Origin: G963675935 sp963823895
GTDB taxonomy: Bacteria; Planctomycetota; Planctomycetia; Pirellulales; Thermoguttaceae
Length of the DNA: 64,000 nucleotides
Reading direction: 5' to 3'
NCBI GenBank assembly: GCA_963823895.1
Contig: CAWGNG010000038.1
Span: 124,001 to 188,000, forward strand
Part shown: positions 1 to 8,579 of the stretch, in pieces
Layout: each line of letters starts with the position of its first letter
Position numbering within the stretch: the first letter of the stretch is position 1
The notes under the pieces: generated by a model
The model's database searches: none
The model's input: the letters and a program-made list of their open reading frames with translations, nothing else
What the model was told of the DNA's origin: nothing
Program-made: the position numbers and the translations under genes

Positions 1-1775
1 GAAAGGTCGAGCAGGATATGGCCGTTCGCCATCATGCAGCCCGGTGCGTCGTCCATGCTCAACTGCGAGGTGGACCACGTGCCGCCGCTAGTGTAGGCGC
101 CGTTGCCCTGGGGGCCAACCAGTTGGAAACTAGTCCCCGTGAGGTTCGTAATGGTCCAGCTTCCATTGGCGGCAGTGTTGCCGCCGACGCCCGCGATCGT
201 CACCAGTTGGCCGTTGCTCAGGCCGGTCGTGCTCGGGGTAGTGATCGTGATGCCGGCGAACCACGTGCCGCCGCCGGTGTACGTGCCGTTGCCGGTCGAG
301 CTCTTCAGTTGGAAGGTCGTTCCCGTCAGCCCCAGAATGGTCCAGTTGCCGTTGGCGGCGGTATTGCCGGTGACGCCCGCGATCGTCACCAGATCGCCGT
401 TGCTCAGGCCGGCCGTGCTCGGCACGGTGATGACAATGGGCGACGCGTTGCTGGCGCCGGTGATAGTGCCGCTGATGTTTGTGGCCCCGCTAATGCTGCT
501 GCTGGCCGGCTTCGTAGGCATGTCCGGTCCGGCGCTCCAGAGGTTCGTGGTCGGATTGTAGATCGCCGTATGGCCGTTGCCGCCAAAGAAGATTGCGTTG
601 CCGTTCGGCAACAGGAACGCTGGCCCCAATTCGGCGCCTTGCGCATAGCCGGGGTTGGGCAGGGCCGGGCTGGCGGCGGGCGACCCGTCGCTCAACAGCG
701 ACGGCGGATTGCTCCCGTCCAGGTTGCTCGCATCCACCCATGTGCCCGTCGCGGGAACGTACCGCTGCGCCTTGAACACTCCCGCATTGACGCTGCCGTA
801 AATGTCATACGACAGAATGCTGCCGTCGGGAAGTTTCACCCAGGTCTCTTCGTCGCTCGAATCGCCCCGCAGCTTCGATCCCGTTTGCGTCCACGTATCC
901 GTTGTCGGGTTGTAGATATAAGTCTGCGGGCCGTTAAACCAGCCCGCCAGAACCGTTCCGTTCGGCAACGTTTCGATCGGGTCATCGCCGAACTGCGAAA
1001 CGCCGAAACTGCCGCCGCTGGTGTACGCGCCGTTCCCGGTCGAGCCCGTCAGAGTGAACGTCGTCGCCGTGAGTCCGGCAATGGTCCACGTGCCGTTGGC
1101 GGCCGTGTTGCCCAGCACCCCGCTAATCGTAACCTGTTCGCCGTTGGTCAAACCGGTCGTGTTGACGGCGGTAATGGTGATGGGGCTCGTATTGCTGGCC
1201 GCGGTGATGGTTGTCGATTTGAAGCTGGCGCCCGTGGCCGGCGTGGGGATCATCGCGGTCTGCGTCCACGTGTCCGTCACGGGATTGAAGATCTCGGAGG
1301 TGCCCGTAAAGGGATGGGGCGTCGAGTATTCGCCGCCGATGGTAAAGACCCGGCCGTCCGGCAAGACCGCCGAAGTGTTGAACAGCCGTTGTTCGGGCGG
1401 GGTCAACCACGTTCCCGACAACGCCAACGAGGTCCACGCCCCATTGACGTAGTTTCCGGTGTTGGTGCTCGTGCCAGGGAAGGTGTTGCCCGTCGCGGTG
1501 GGCGCCAAGTCGAACCAAGTGTTGGACGACTGGTTTTGCCCTGCCTGGACCATCACCGAGCCGTCGCCCAACAGCGCCAGCGCTTGGGCGTAGCCGCCGG
1601 CGGGCCCCGATCCCGACGCCGCCAACGGCTGCCAGGTGCTCAGCAACGTGCGTTGTTCGAGCGATTCAACGAATCCGCGCCGCTCGCCGCTCAGCCATGA
1701 CTTGGACTTCTTCCGTGGGGAAAGCGAAAAACGCCGTGATTTCACACGAGATCGCATGGCTTTGCGTGACGACAT
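1..1775 (-). CDS. Kelch-type secreted surface protein, 3' end outside window
   Basis: The reading frame is open on the minus strand from ATG at 1775 to the left edge, so the C-terminus is missing. The N-terminus is Arg/Lys/Ser-rich and is followed by FVESLEQRTLLSTWQPLA, which matches the short planctomycete extracellular-protein signature (Planc_extracel type). Downstream are repeated Kelch-like blocks such as VLPDGRVFTIGGEYSTP and FLLPNGNAIFFGGNGHTAIY. Between them lie three Thr/Gly-rich repeats of the type GLSNGDLVTIAGVTGNTAAN, which resemble FCCH-like inserts. I infer a secreted or surface-attached beta-propeller protein. Plus-strand frames across this stretch are also open but have the composition of shadows. 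The substrate or partner cannot be told from the sequence. Confidence 0.75.
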   Translation of the reverse strand, partial: MSSRKAMRSRVKSRRFSLSPRKKSKSWLSGERRGFVESLEQRTLLSTWQPLAASGSGPAGGYAQALALLGDGSVMVQAGQNQSSNTWFDLAPTATGNTFPGTSTNTGNYVNGAWTSLALSGTWLTPPEQRLFNTSAVLPDGRVFTIGGEYSTPHPFTGTSEIFNPVTDTWTQTAMIPTPATGASFKSTTITAASNTSPITITAVNTTGLTNGEQVTISGVLGNTAANGTWTIAGLTATTFTLTGSTGNGAYTSGGSFGVSQFGDDPIETLPNGTVLAGWFNGPQTYIYNPTTDTWTQTGSKLRGDSSDEETWVKLPDGSILSYDIYGSVNAGVFKAQRYVPATGTWVDASNLDGSNPPSLLSDGSPAASPALPNPGYAQGAELGPAFLLPNGNAIFFGGNGHTAIYNPTTNLWSAGPDMPTKPASSSISGATNISGTITGASNASPIVITVPSTAGLSNGDLVTIAGVTGNTAANGNWTILGLTGTTFQLKSSTGNGTYTGGGTWFAGITITTPSTTGLSNGQLVTIAGVGGNTAANGSWTITNLTGTSFQLVGPQGNGAYTSGGTWSTSQLSMDDAPGCMMANGHILLDL

Positions 1776-2496
1776 GGCGGAAGTCTCCATTGCTGTGCCG
1801 ACTCGCGAGAGGCCGAGTCGGCGGTGAGGGGCGTCAAACCGGCGGTATATTCAACACACGCTTCACGGTGATACAAACTCGATGCGTTGCGTGATGATAG
1901 CACAACCTGATAGCGCGGTGTACCCACCAGCCGTTGGCGACAAGCAGGAACAAGCGCGAGGGCAAGCCCTCGAAGCCACCGGCAAATGCCGTGGAACCCG
2001 ATCGGAGTAAAAACGCTCCCCTATTGTTTACGCGGGGGCGCTGCTTGGTAATCAGAATATGGCTGGACGCGCCATAAGGGAAAGCCTGACACCCGATTGT
2101 GGCCAATTTCAGCAGGTGCCGGGACTCGTCATCACGAGAACGTGCAAGAGATTTCCTGCGAAAAGAACTGCAATTATTTTTGGGGTGGCTTTTGCACCGA
2201 CTACGCTGTGTTTTTTGAGATTTGGTGCAGAACTGGTCGAGGGCAAGCCCTTTCTTTGCAATCAGTTGCGACGAGACGATAGCGGCTTGCGTCTACCAAC
2301 ACGCAAGTGGGGGTGTGGTGCAAAACCTCCGTGGTCGATCGGAAAAGCGGGCTTTTTTGCGGAACGCGGGCACACGAGTTAGCTCGAAGCGACGAGGGCA
2401 AATTGGGGTTTCGCGGAACGCACGGGCAGGAACGCTGATTGCCGCTAATCGGCGCTAAGGAGTTGCGTCAAGATAAGTTGGCGGATTTTCCTGTAG
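1776..2496. other. Intergenic stretch without a convincing gene
   Basis: Only short frames are present and none has a ribosome-binding site or recognisable motif. Short hairpins such as GAGGGCAAGCCCTC near 1959-1972 and a related GAGGGCAAGCCC near 2240 are seen. The stretch probably contains the promoter of the Kelch-type gene and ends at the ISKra4-type left inverted repeat. Confidence 0.5.
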
Positions 2497-4193
2497 GGGG
2501 GTGCAAAGCAGCTTCCGGTGTCCCAACGTGGCTCAAGCAAACGTCAATAGGAGAATCTGGCGTTTTTCGGTTAAGATGGCAATTTGTCGCAGGATAGGAA
2601 GTCACTTTGGATCGTGGAGGATCTGTCATGGACGGCATTTCGCAGCATTTACAGCGGAAATTCGAGCGGGTTTTGCTTGAGGCGAAGGATGCGATCATCG
2701 AGACCATTTTGGCGGGCTGGGACCGGAAGACCCCGCTCCATTTCAGTCAAATCGAGGCGGCTTCCCATCGGTTGGCGACCCGTTGGAGTTGTTGCTTTCA
2801 GGAATGGGCCGCGCGGGAGATGACGGCGGAAAGTCCCGACAGCGCCGCCTGTCCGACCTGTGGCGAAGTTTGTTCGCTGGAGTTGGTGGCCCGTACGATT
2901 CTCTCGACCGACGGTGCGGTCCCCATCTTGGAATGGAAAGGGACTTGTACCCGCTGTCGGCGGGATTTTTTTCCCTCTGCGGGCAGCGATGGGATTGGAC
3001 AGTCGGGAACTAACGCCGGCGATGACGCAGAGGATCGTGTATGCCTCGGCCGAGACGCGATCGAGCCAACGCGCGTCGCTGGTGCTGAAGCACGTCGGTG
3101 GTAACGAGGTCTCAGCGAGCACGGTGCAGCGTGTAACGCACCAAGTGGGGATGGAACTGGCGGAGTTGCGAGATGAAGGGGATGCGCCCGAACTGGTCCA
3201 AGCCCCCGAGAATCCACCCGAGTTGGCCGTCGTGGAAGCTGACGGCGGACGAATTCGCACACGGAAACCGGGCCAAGGTTGCGGCGTTCATGGCGAGGCT
3301 TGGCGCGAGACCAAGAACGCCAATTTGCTGCGAATGACGCACCAGACGTTTGCGGAAGACCCCGAACCGGAACTTCCGCGTGCGTTCACCGATCCCAAGC
3401 GAGTGGCGAAATTAGCGGAAAAAGAGGCTCCGCCAGCGATTTCGGCGGTATCTGCCGCGCCGCCTGGCGAGAAGGCTTGGCGTCCCCAGCGTCTGGTGCG
3501 CACGTGTCTTTCGAGCATGGCAGAGGCCAGCGTCTTCGGGCAACAGATGAAGCGGGAGGCCGACTGTTGTCGTTTTCCGCAGGCGCCTGCGCGTGCCTTT
3601 GTGGGAGACGGTCTTCCCTGGCATTGGTTTGTGTGGAAGCACTACTTTCCAAACTTTGTGCCCATCCTTGATTTCATCCACGCGCTGAGTTATCTGTACG
3701 CTGCGGCACTGGCGATGCACCCGGATTTCTCCGTTGCGTGGTCGTGCTATCTGCGCATGGCCCGCGCATGTTGGCAAGGTCGGGCGATGGAGGCGATGGA
3801 CGAACTGAAGCGTTGGTTGGCTCCGCACGGTCTTGACGACACGGCCAAGCTGGACGAGAACGATCCGCGTAAACCGATCGTCGATGCCGCACGTTATCTG
3901 CGGAACAACCGCGGTCGCATGGACTATCCGCATTATCGACGCCTTGGGTTGCCGGTAACGTCGGCCTTGATGGAGTCGCTGGTCAAAGAGGTGAACTACC
4001 GGGTGAAGGGGACGGAGATGTTTTGGAACGACCCAGAGGGGGCGGAAGCGATACTCCAAGTCCGGGCCGCTACTCTATGCGACGACGACCGTCTCGGGCG
4101 CTACCTTCGCACTCGGCCGGGGTGTGCCTATGTCCGCCGCTCCACCGTCACCTCGGCCGCCTGAGCCGAGGCCGGAAGCTGCTTTGCACCCCC
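2497..4193 (+). mobile_element. ISKra4-type insertion sequence with 22-bp perfect inverted ends
   Basis: The left end at 2497-2518 begins GGGGGTGCAAAGCAGC. The right end at 4172-4193 is its exact reverse complement over 22 bp. Between them lies a single transposase coding region. No clear target duplication is visible, because the left flank ends CTGTAG and the right flank begins TGATGGG. The right end directly abuts the left end of an IS630-type element at 4198. Family assignment rests on the transposase, not on the ends. Confidence 0.8.
2628..4164 (+). pseudogene. ISKra4-type transposase split by a one-base frameshift
   Basis: The N-terminal part starts MDGISQHLQRKFERVLLEA at 2628 and contains a zinc-ribbon-like CPTCGEVC...CTRCRRDFF segment. 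The reading continues in another frame as PLRAAMGLDSRELTPAMTQRI through to the stop at 4164. The C-terminal part has features I associate with ISKra4 transposases: VVEADGGRIRTR, then AFVGDGLPWHWFVWKHYFPN, then HYRRLGLPVTSALMESLVKE. The frames join at a run of seven T (2966-2972), where one fewer T would restore a single protein of about 510 residues. This could be a real mutation, a programmed slip or an assembly error. Confidence 0.75.
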
Positions 4194-4197
4194 TGAT

Positions 4198-5506
4198 GGG
4201 TTTTGACAGCCAAAATCGGTAGTGAATTCAAGGTATTGTGCTAGCACACCACTGCTAGCAGGCGCATTTTGTGGTTGCCTTTGGCGGCGTTGCTTGAGAG
4301 TAATTGAAAGGAGGGTCCATGAAGTAACTTCGCAAGGGAGGATGAATCGTCATGTACCAGCGAACTTTGAAACTTTCACAGGCTCAGCGCAGGACGTTGG
4401 TTGAGTATCGGAACCATGATCGGCGTCCGGACGTGCGGGAACGGTGTGCGGCGATCTTGAAGGTCGCCGACGGCCAATCGCCTCATGCGGTAGCGACTCA
4501 GGGACTACTGAGACCGCGAGATCCTGACACCGTGTACCATTGGTTGGATTGCTATGAACAACACGGGATCGAAGGACTGTTGCGGCGGCGGCAGGGAGGC
4601 AGCCGTCGCCGTCCCTTTCGAGCAGCGGGAACAGGTGTTGGAGCGGCTGCGGCAAGGCCCCGGCGAGGAAGCTCGCCGCGAGGCGATGCCGACAGCCGCT
4701 GGTCCGCCGCCCAGCCGCTGGACGTTGCGGACCATTCGCGCCAGCATTAAGACGATCCAGAATTACACGCTCAGTGGCGTGTGGCGGTGGCTCCGTCGCA
4801 AACTGGGAGTGAAATTGCGTTCGGGTCGGGTCCAGCATTTTAGCCCGGATCCGCAGTATCGAAGCAAGGTAGCCAAACTGAAACGATGCCTGCGAGCAGC
4901 GGCGCAACCCCCAGGAAACGACATTGCTGTTCATCGACGAAATGGGGTACGCCGTCTGGCCCGAGCCGGCGCCGAGTTGGGCTGCCGCCCCGCCCGCGGC
5001 TCCACCGCAAGCGGATCGGCAACAGTCCAACAATGGGCTGTGGCGCGTGATCGGCGGCCTGAACGCCTGCAGCGGAAAAGTGACCTACGTGGACAACTAC
5101 ATTATCGGTCGAGCCAAGGTCATCGAGATGTATGAACGGATCGCGAAAACTTACTCTCGCGCCAAGACGATCTACGTCGTTCAAGACAATTGGTCGATCC
5201 ATACTCATCCCGACGTACTCACGGCCGTGGGGGCATATCCTCAAATCAAGCCAATCTGGTTGCCGACTTACGCCCCCTGGCTGAACCCGATCGAAAAATT
5301 ATGGCGATGGCTGAAGGAGACAATCCTCAAAATGCACCGTTTGGCCAACGACTGGCCCGCCTTGCACCAGCGCGTCACCGACTTCCTGGAGCAATTCGCC
5401 CGCGGCTCGAAACAGCTTCTGCGGTACGTAGGGTTGCTCGGCAACGGTCAACTGGCCCAATCGCTGCATTTTACGTGATTACTACCGAATCTGTTTGTCA
5501 AAACCC
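4198..5506 (+). mobile_element. IS630-type element, decayed
   Basis: The left end at 4198 reads GGGTTTTGACAGCCAAAATC and the right end, reversed from 5506, reads GGGTTTTGACAAACAGATTC. Both then continue with CGGTAGT, giving imperfect inverted repeats of about 26 bp. The similarity extends a few bases outward (CCCTGAT and CCCTAAT). The enclosed transposase gene is broken in two places. The outer right end is embedded in a 42-nt repeat that recurs 101 bp downstream. Confidence 0.7.
4352..5478 (+). pseudogene. IS630-family transposase with two frameshifts
   Basis: The reading starts MYQRTLKLSQAQRRTLVEYR, a helix-turn-helix N-terminus typical of the family. It then passes into a second frame (WTLRTIRASIKTIQNYTLSG) and a third (LLFIDEMGYAVWPEPAPSW). 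The last part carries the DDE core: FIDEMGY (first acidic residue), YVVQDNWSIHTHPDV (second) and WLPTYAPWLNPIEKLWRWLK (the conserved NPIE glutamate). An RBS-like AAGGGAGGATGAATCGTC precedes 4352. Two separate frame changes mean the copy cannot make an intact transposase as written. Confidence 0.75.
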
Positions 5507-5700
5507 ATTAGGGAACGCCCTCCGCGGCGTTCCGGGCGGCGGAACGGGACGGAGCCCGTTCCCTACAGCGCCCGGCGTGGCGCCACCGGTTTTGTTTGTC
5601 AAAATCCATTAGGGAACGCCCTCCGCGGCGTTCCCGGAGCCGCGAAAAACGGCATTTTCCTCGCCGGCACGGAACGCCACGGAGGGCGTTCCCTACAGAA
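5492..5700. repeat. 42-nt direct repeat pair with GGAACGCC palindromes
   Basis: A 42-nt unit starting TGTTTGTCAAAA occurs at 5492-5533 and again at 5593-5634 with one mismatch. Each unit ends in the palindromic GGAACGCC...GGCGTTCC. A further inverted copy, GGAACGCCACGGAGGGCGTT, lies near 5671. The first copy includes the right tip of the IS630-type element, so part of the element end was duplicated with the palindrome. The stretch is non-coding. Confidence 0.7.
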
Positions 5701-5971
5701 CCATATTGCGGCAAATCAAATGGAAATCGGCGAAGCGTCGGGCGTGGGCCGAGATGTCAAACAACGGCGCGGCAGTCCGCGCGCAACGATTGCTGGACGC
5801 GCGCGGCTCGCCCTAGTGGACATGCGTGTCTATAGCAGAAGGACGAGGCGGGTTCAAGGGAATTCTTGGGCCAGCCGTTGCTTTTCGCTGTTTGACGCCG
5901 ACGCGGGCTGCGGTCGTTGACGCATAGGGGAGGATGCAATACCATTCGGACTTGGCATCCGGGGACGGACT

Positions 5972-7602
5972 ATGGTCTCGGTATTCCAATTCGAAATCAG
6001 CCGCTTCGCCCAATGGCCAAGCTGGCAGTCTTTCTTCTGCTGGCCGCCGCTTAGGCTGCTTTGTCTCTTGACAATCCTGATGGCGAGCGTGGTTGGCTTG
6101 CTTGCCATTTGGGCGGGGCTGGGGCGAGGACATTGGTTTCTGCGTGCCGCGGTTGTCCTGGGGTGCATTTCGCTGCTGCTGACGATTCCGGCTTTCGAGC
6201 TTGTGATCGTCTATTCGCTTCAGGCCGGCCTGACGATCATTGCCCTGGCGGCATGGCGAAACCGGCGGCTGGCGCGGCGCACGGCCGCGGCGGCAAATGG
6301 GCCGGCGACGGATGACGGCGGACGCTTGCCGTGGCAGTTCTCGATTGTCGACATGCTGCTGCTGATGACGCTGGCGGCGTGGTTGTCCGCCATGTTGTCC
6401 AGAGCGCCGGCTGCCGTTTGGGCAAACTGGCCCTTGCTGCTGGCGGAGGGCGTTGTCACGGCCGGATTTACGATTGCGGCCGCATGGATCGGCCTGAGCG
6501 ATTGGCGCTGGTGGATGCGGCTGCCGCCGATGGTGGTTCTCTTTCCCGCGGCGCTTATGGCGGCGTGGCTCTGGTTGTGGCGCGGAGCACGCCGACCGTC
6601 CGCGGATACGCGCTGGGCGTCGTATAGGACTCGCATTTGTCGGGCGATGCTCGCTGTCGCAACGCTGCTAATTCTCGCCCCCGTTGTCGTTGTTTGCTGG
6701 CGGCTGGCCCATCCGCACACGTTCTCGGAGCCGGCCAGGCCAAGTCCGAACGGTTACGACGAGCTGGTTCGGGCGGGGGAATTAATCAAAGGGGTCGACC
6801 GCCCGGACATCGACACGGCCACCAGGGCGCAACTGGAGACCTATGTTGCCCAGTGTGGCAGGGTATATGTACCGGTTCGGGCCGCACTGGACAAGCCCTG
6901 CGTGGTTCCGATGTGGATGGCTGGGGACGACGTGTCCAAGTTCATCCACAAAACCCAGTTGCTAAGGGAAATTGGAATCGCTCTCATCGCTCAAGGACGC
7001 CTAGCGGCTCTGGATGGGCGCAACAGGGAGGCTATCGCGTCCTACACCGACACGATCCGCCTCGGCCGCGCTGCGATGTAGGATGGCCTGGTCCACGACG
7101 TAATGATGGGAACCCATATTAGGGCCACGGGATTCTCCGCGATCGCCCAAATGCGAAGTTTGCTCTCGGCGGAAGAGTGTCTTGCGGTGGTATCCAAGCT
7201 GAGTGATCTGCTCGACGAGCCGGCATGGTCGGCAGAGTTGTTTGCTCGTGAAGCGGCATGCGCCGACAACGCCTGGGGCTGGCAAGAGCACCTTCACGGC
7301 ATAATTGACGACCTTATGGGTGCAGGCCCATCTCCCAGGGAAGTCGTGGAGCGTGGTTGTTTACCGGCGCTGCGCAGGCCCGGTTGCTGCTCTGCGAACT
7401 CGCGATTCGGGCATACTCCTTGCAGCACGGCCGAAACCCGGCGACTCTCGCCGATCTCGTGCCCCGCTATTTGCCCAAAGTACCGAAGGATCCCTTTGAC
7501 GGCGGCGATTTCGTCTACCGTTTGACGCCGAAGGGCTACGAACTGCACAGCCGTCAGGTCGACTTCCAGGGCAAGCCAATCTCGGCGGACAATCCCGGCT
7601 GA
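5972..7602 (+). pseudogene. Planctomycete membrane protein gene with internal stop and frameshift
   Basis: The first part encodes a protein with about seven to eight hydrophobic segments (for example LRLLCLLTILMASVVGLLAI and MLAVATLLILAPVVVVCW), followed by a soluble domain. An in-frame TAG at 7079-7081 interrupts RLGRAAM-DGLVHDVMMGTH. The same frame then continues well past 7300, so the stop looks like a CAG-to-TAG change. The C-terminal piece, LLLCELAIRAYSLQHGRNPA through PKVPKDPFDGGDFVYRLTPK, is in a different frame, so a second lesion lies between about 7325 and 7357. The function is unknown. I infer a decayed gene or a poorly sequenced one. Confidence 0.6.
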
Positions 7603-8579
7603 ATTAACCTCGCGCCCACCGGTTAATTAACGCCGGACCCTATGTGGTGCAACCTGGCGTTAATCGCGACTTGCGGTTCCCACACAGCCCGCTCGATTTG
7701 CTGCAACCCATTCTCTCCCCGAGGATTGCGCCGCCCTTCTGCGGACGGCGTCGCGACGTAACTCTTTCGTCCCGCTTTCCGAAAAAACCCGTGAACGCCC
7801 GAGTCCGAGGAATTCTTCTCTAACTTCTTGCAACCTCGCACGTTACGTTGACGGCCGCAACGCCATCTGTCGCCGCGCAAAAAAAACCGTCCCCAACAAT
7901 GAAAAAATTCTACCCGCCATAACTCCTTGCCACAAGGCAACTTTCTGGCCGCCCCTCGCGGAACCCAAGCGTGCAATTTATGCCGAAGGCGAGCCACCTT
8001 ACACCAAAAGCCCCCACAAAACTCCACCCTGGCTCAAAAACTCGCCGTGACAATCCCCTCCCACTCGATATACTGAACGCACGATCACACCCGGCGCCGC
8101 CGTCCCTAATCCCTGGCCCCTGACCCCTGGCCCCTAACCCCTGCTCCTATGCCTCTCCCCTCTCTAACTCCGCTCCAGTACCTCGCTCTCCATCTCCTTT
8201 TCGTCGGCCCACAGAACCAGCTCGCAACTCCGTGAGGCGTTGCGAGCCTTCGGCGTCCGGCAAAGCGCCGTCGCGTTCGCCCGACTCATGCTGCGGTTGC
8301 TCGTCGCCAACCGCGTCGTTTCCATCGTAGCCACGGTCAACACCGCCGGGCGAAACCTGCGCGAGAACCGCTACGAAATCACCGACCTCGGAGTCCTCGA
8401 CTGGACCGCCGCCCGGAAGTTTTACCTGAACCTCGCGCCCCCGTCTGACGATCTGGATCCCCTCGTGACCGACATGGGCCAATTCGCCCCGTACGATGAG
8501 AAGACCCGAGCCCGCCTCACAAAGGCCGCCTTCGTCAAGCAACTGACCCCGCTGCTGCACGCGATCGCCGAGAACACCG
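7603..8579. other. Long non-coding stretch between membrane pseudogene and leuS
   Basis: No frame here has a ribosome-binding site and recognisable protein features together. A simple CCCCTGACCCCTGGCCCCTA-type repeat occurs at 8098-8160, similar in style to repeats on the other side of leuS. A 129-codon plus-strand frame starting at 8240 overlaps the 3' end of leuS by 50 nt. Its composition is plausible, but no start signal supports it. Confidence 0.4.

Noticed and set aside
18..1700. Plus-strand 560-codon frame at the left edge
   Set aside because: It is the complement of the Kelch-type gene on the minus strand, and its translation is Arg/Ala-rich without domains.
7623..8027. Minus-strand frame after the membrane pseudogene
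   Set aside because: Cys/Arg/Trp-rich composition and no start signal. Treated as chance.
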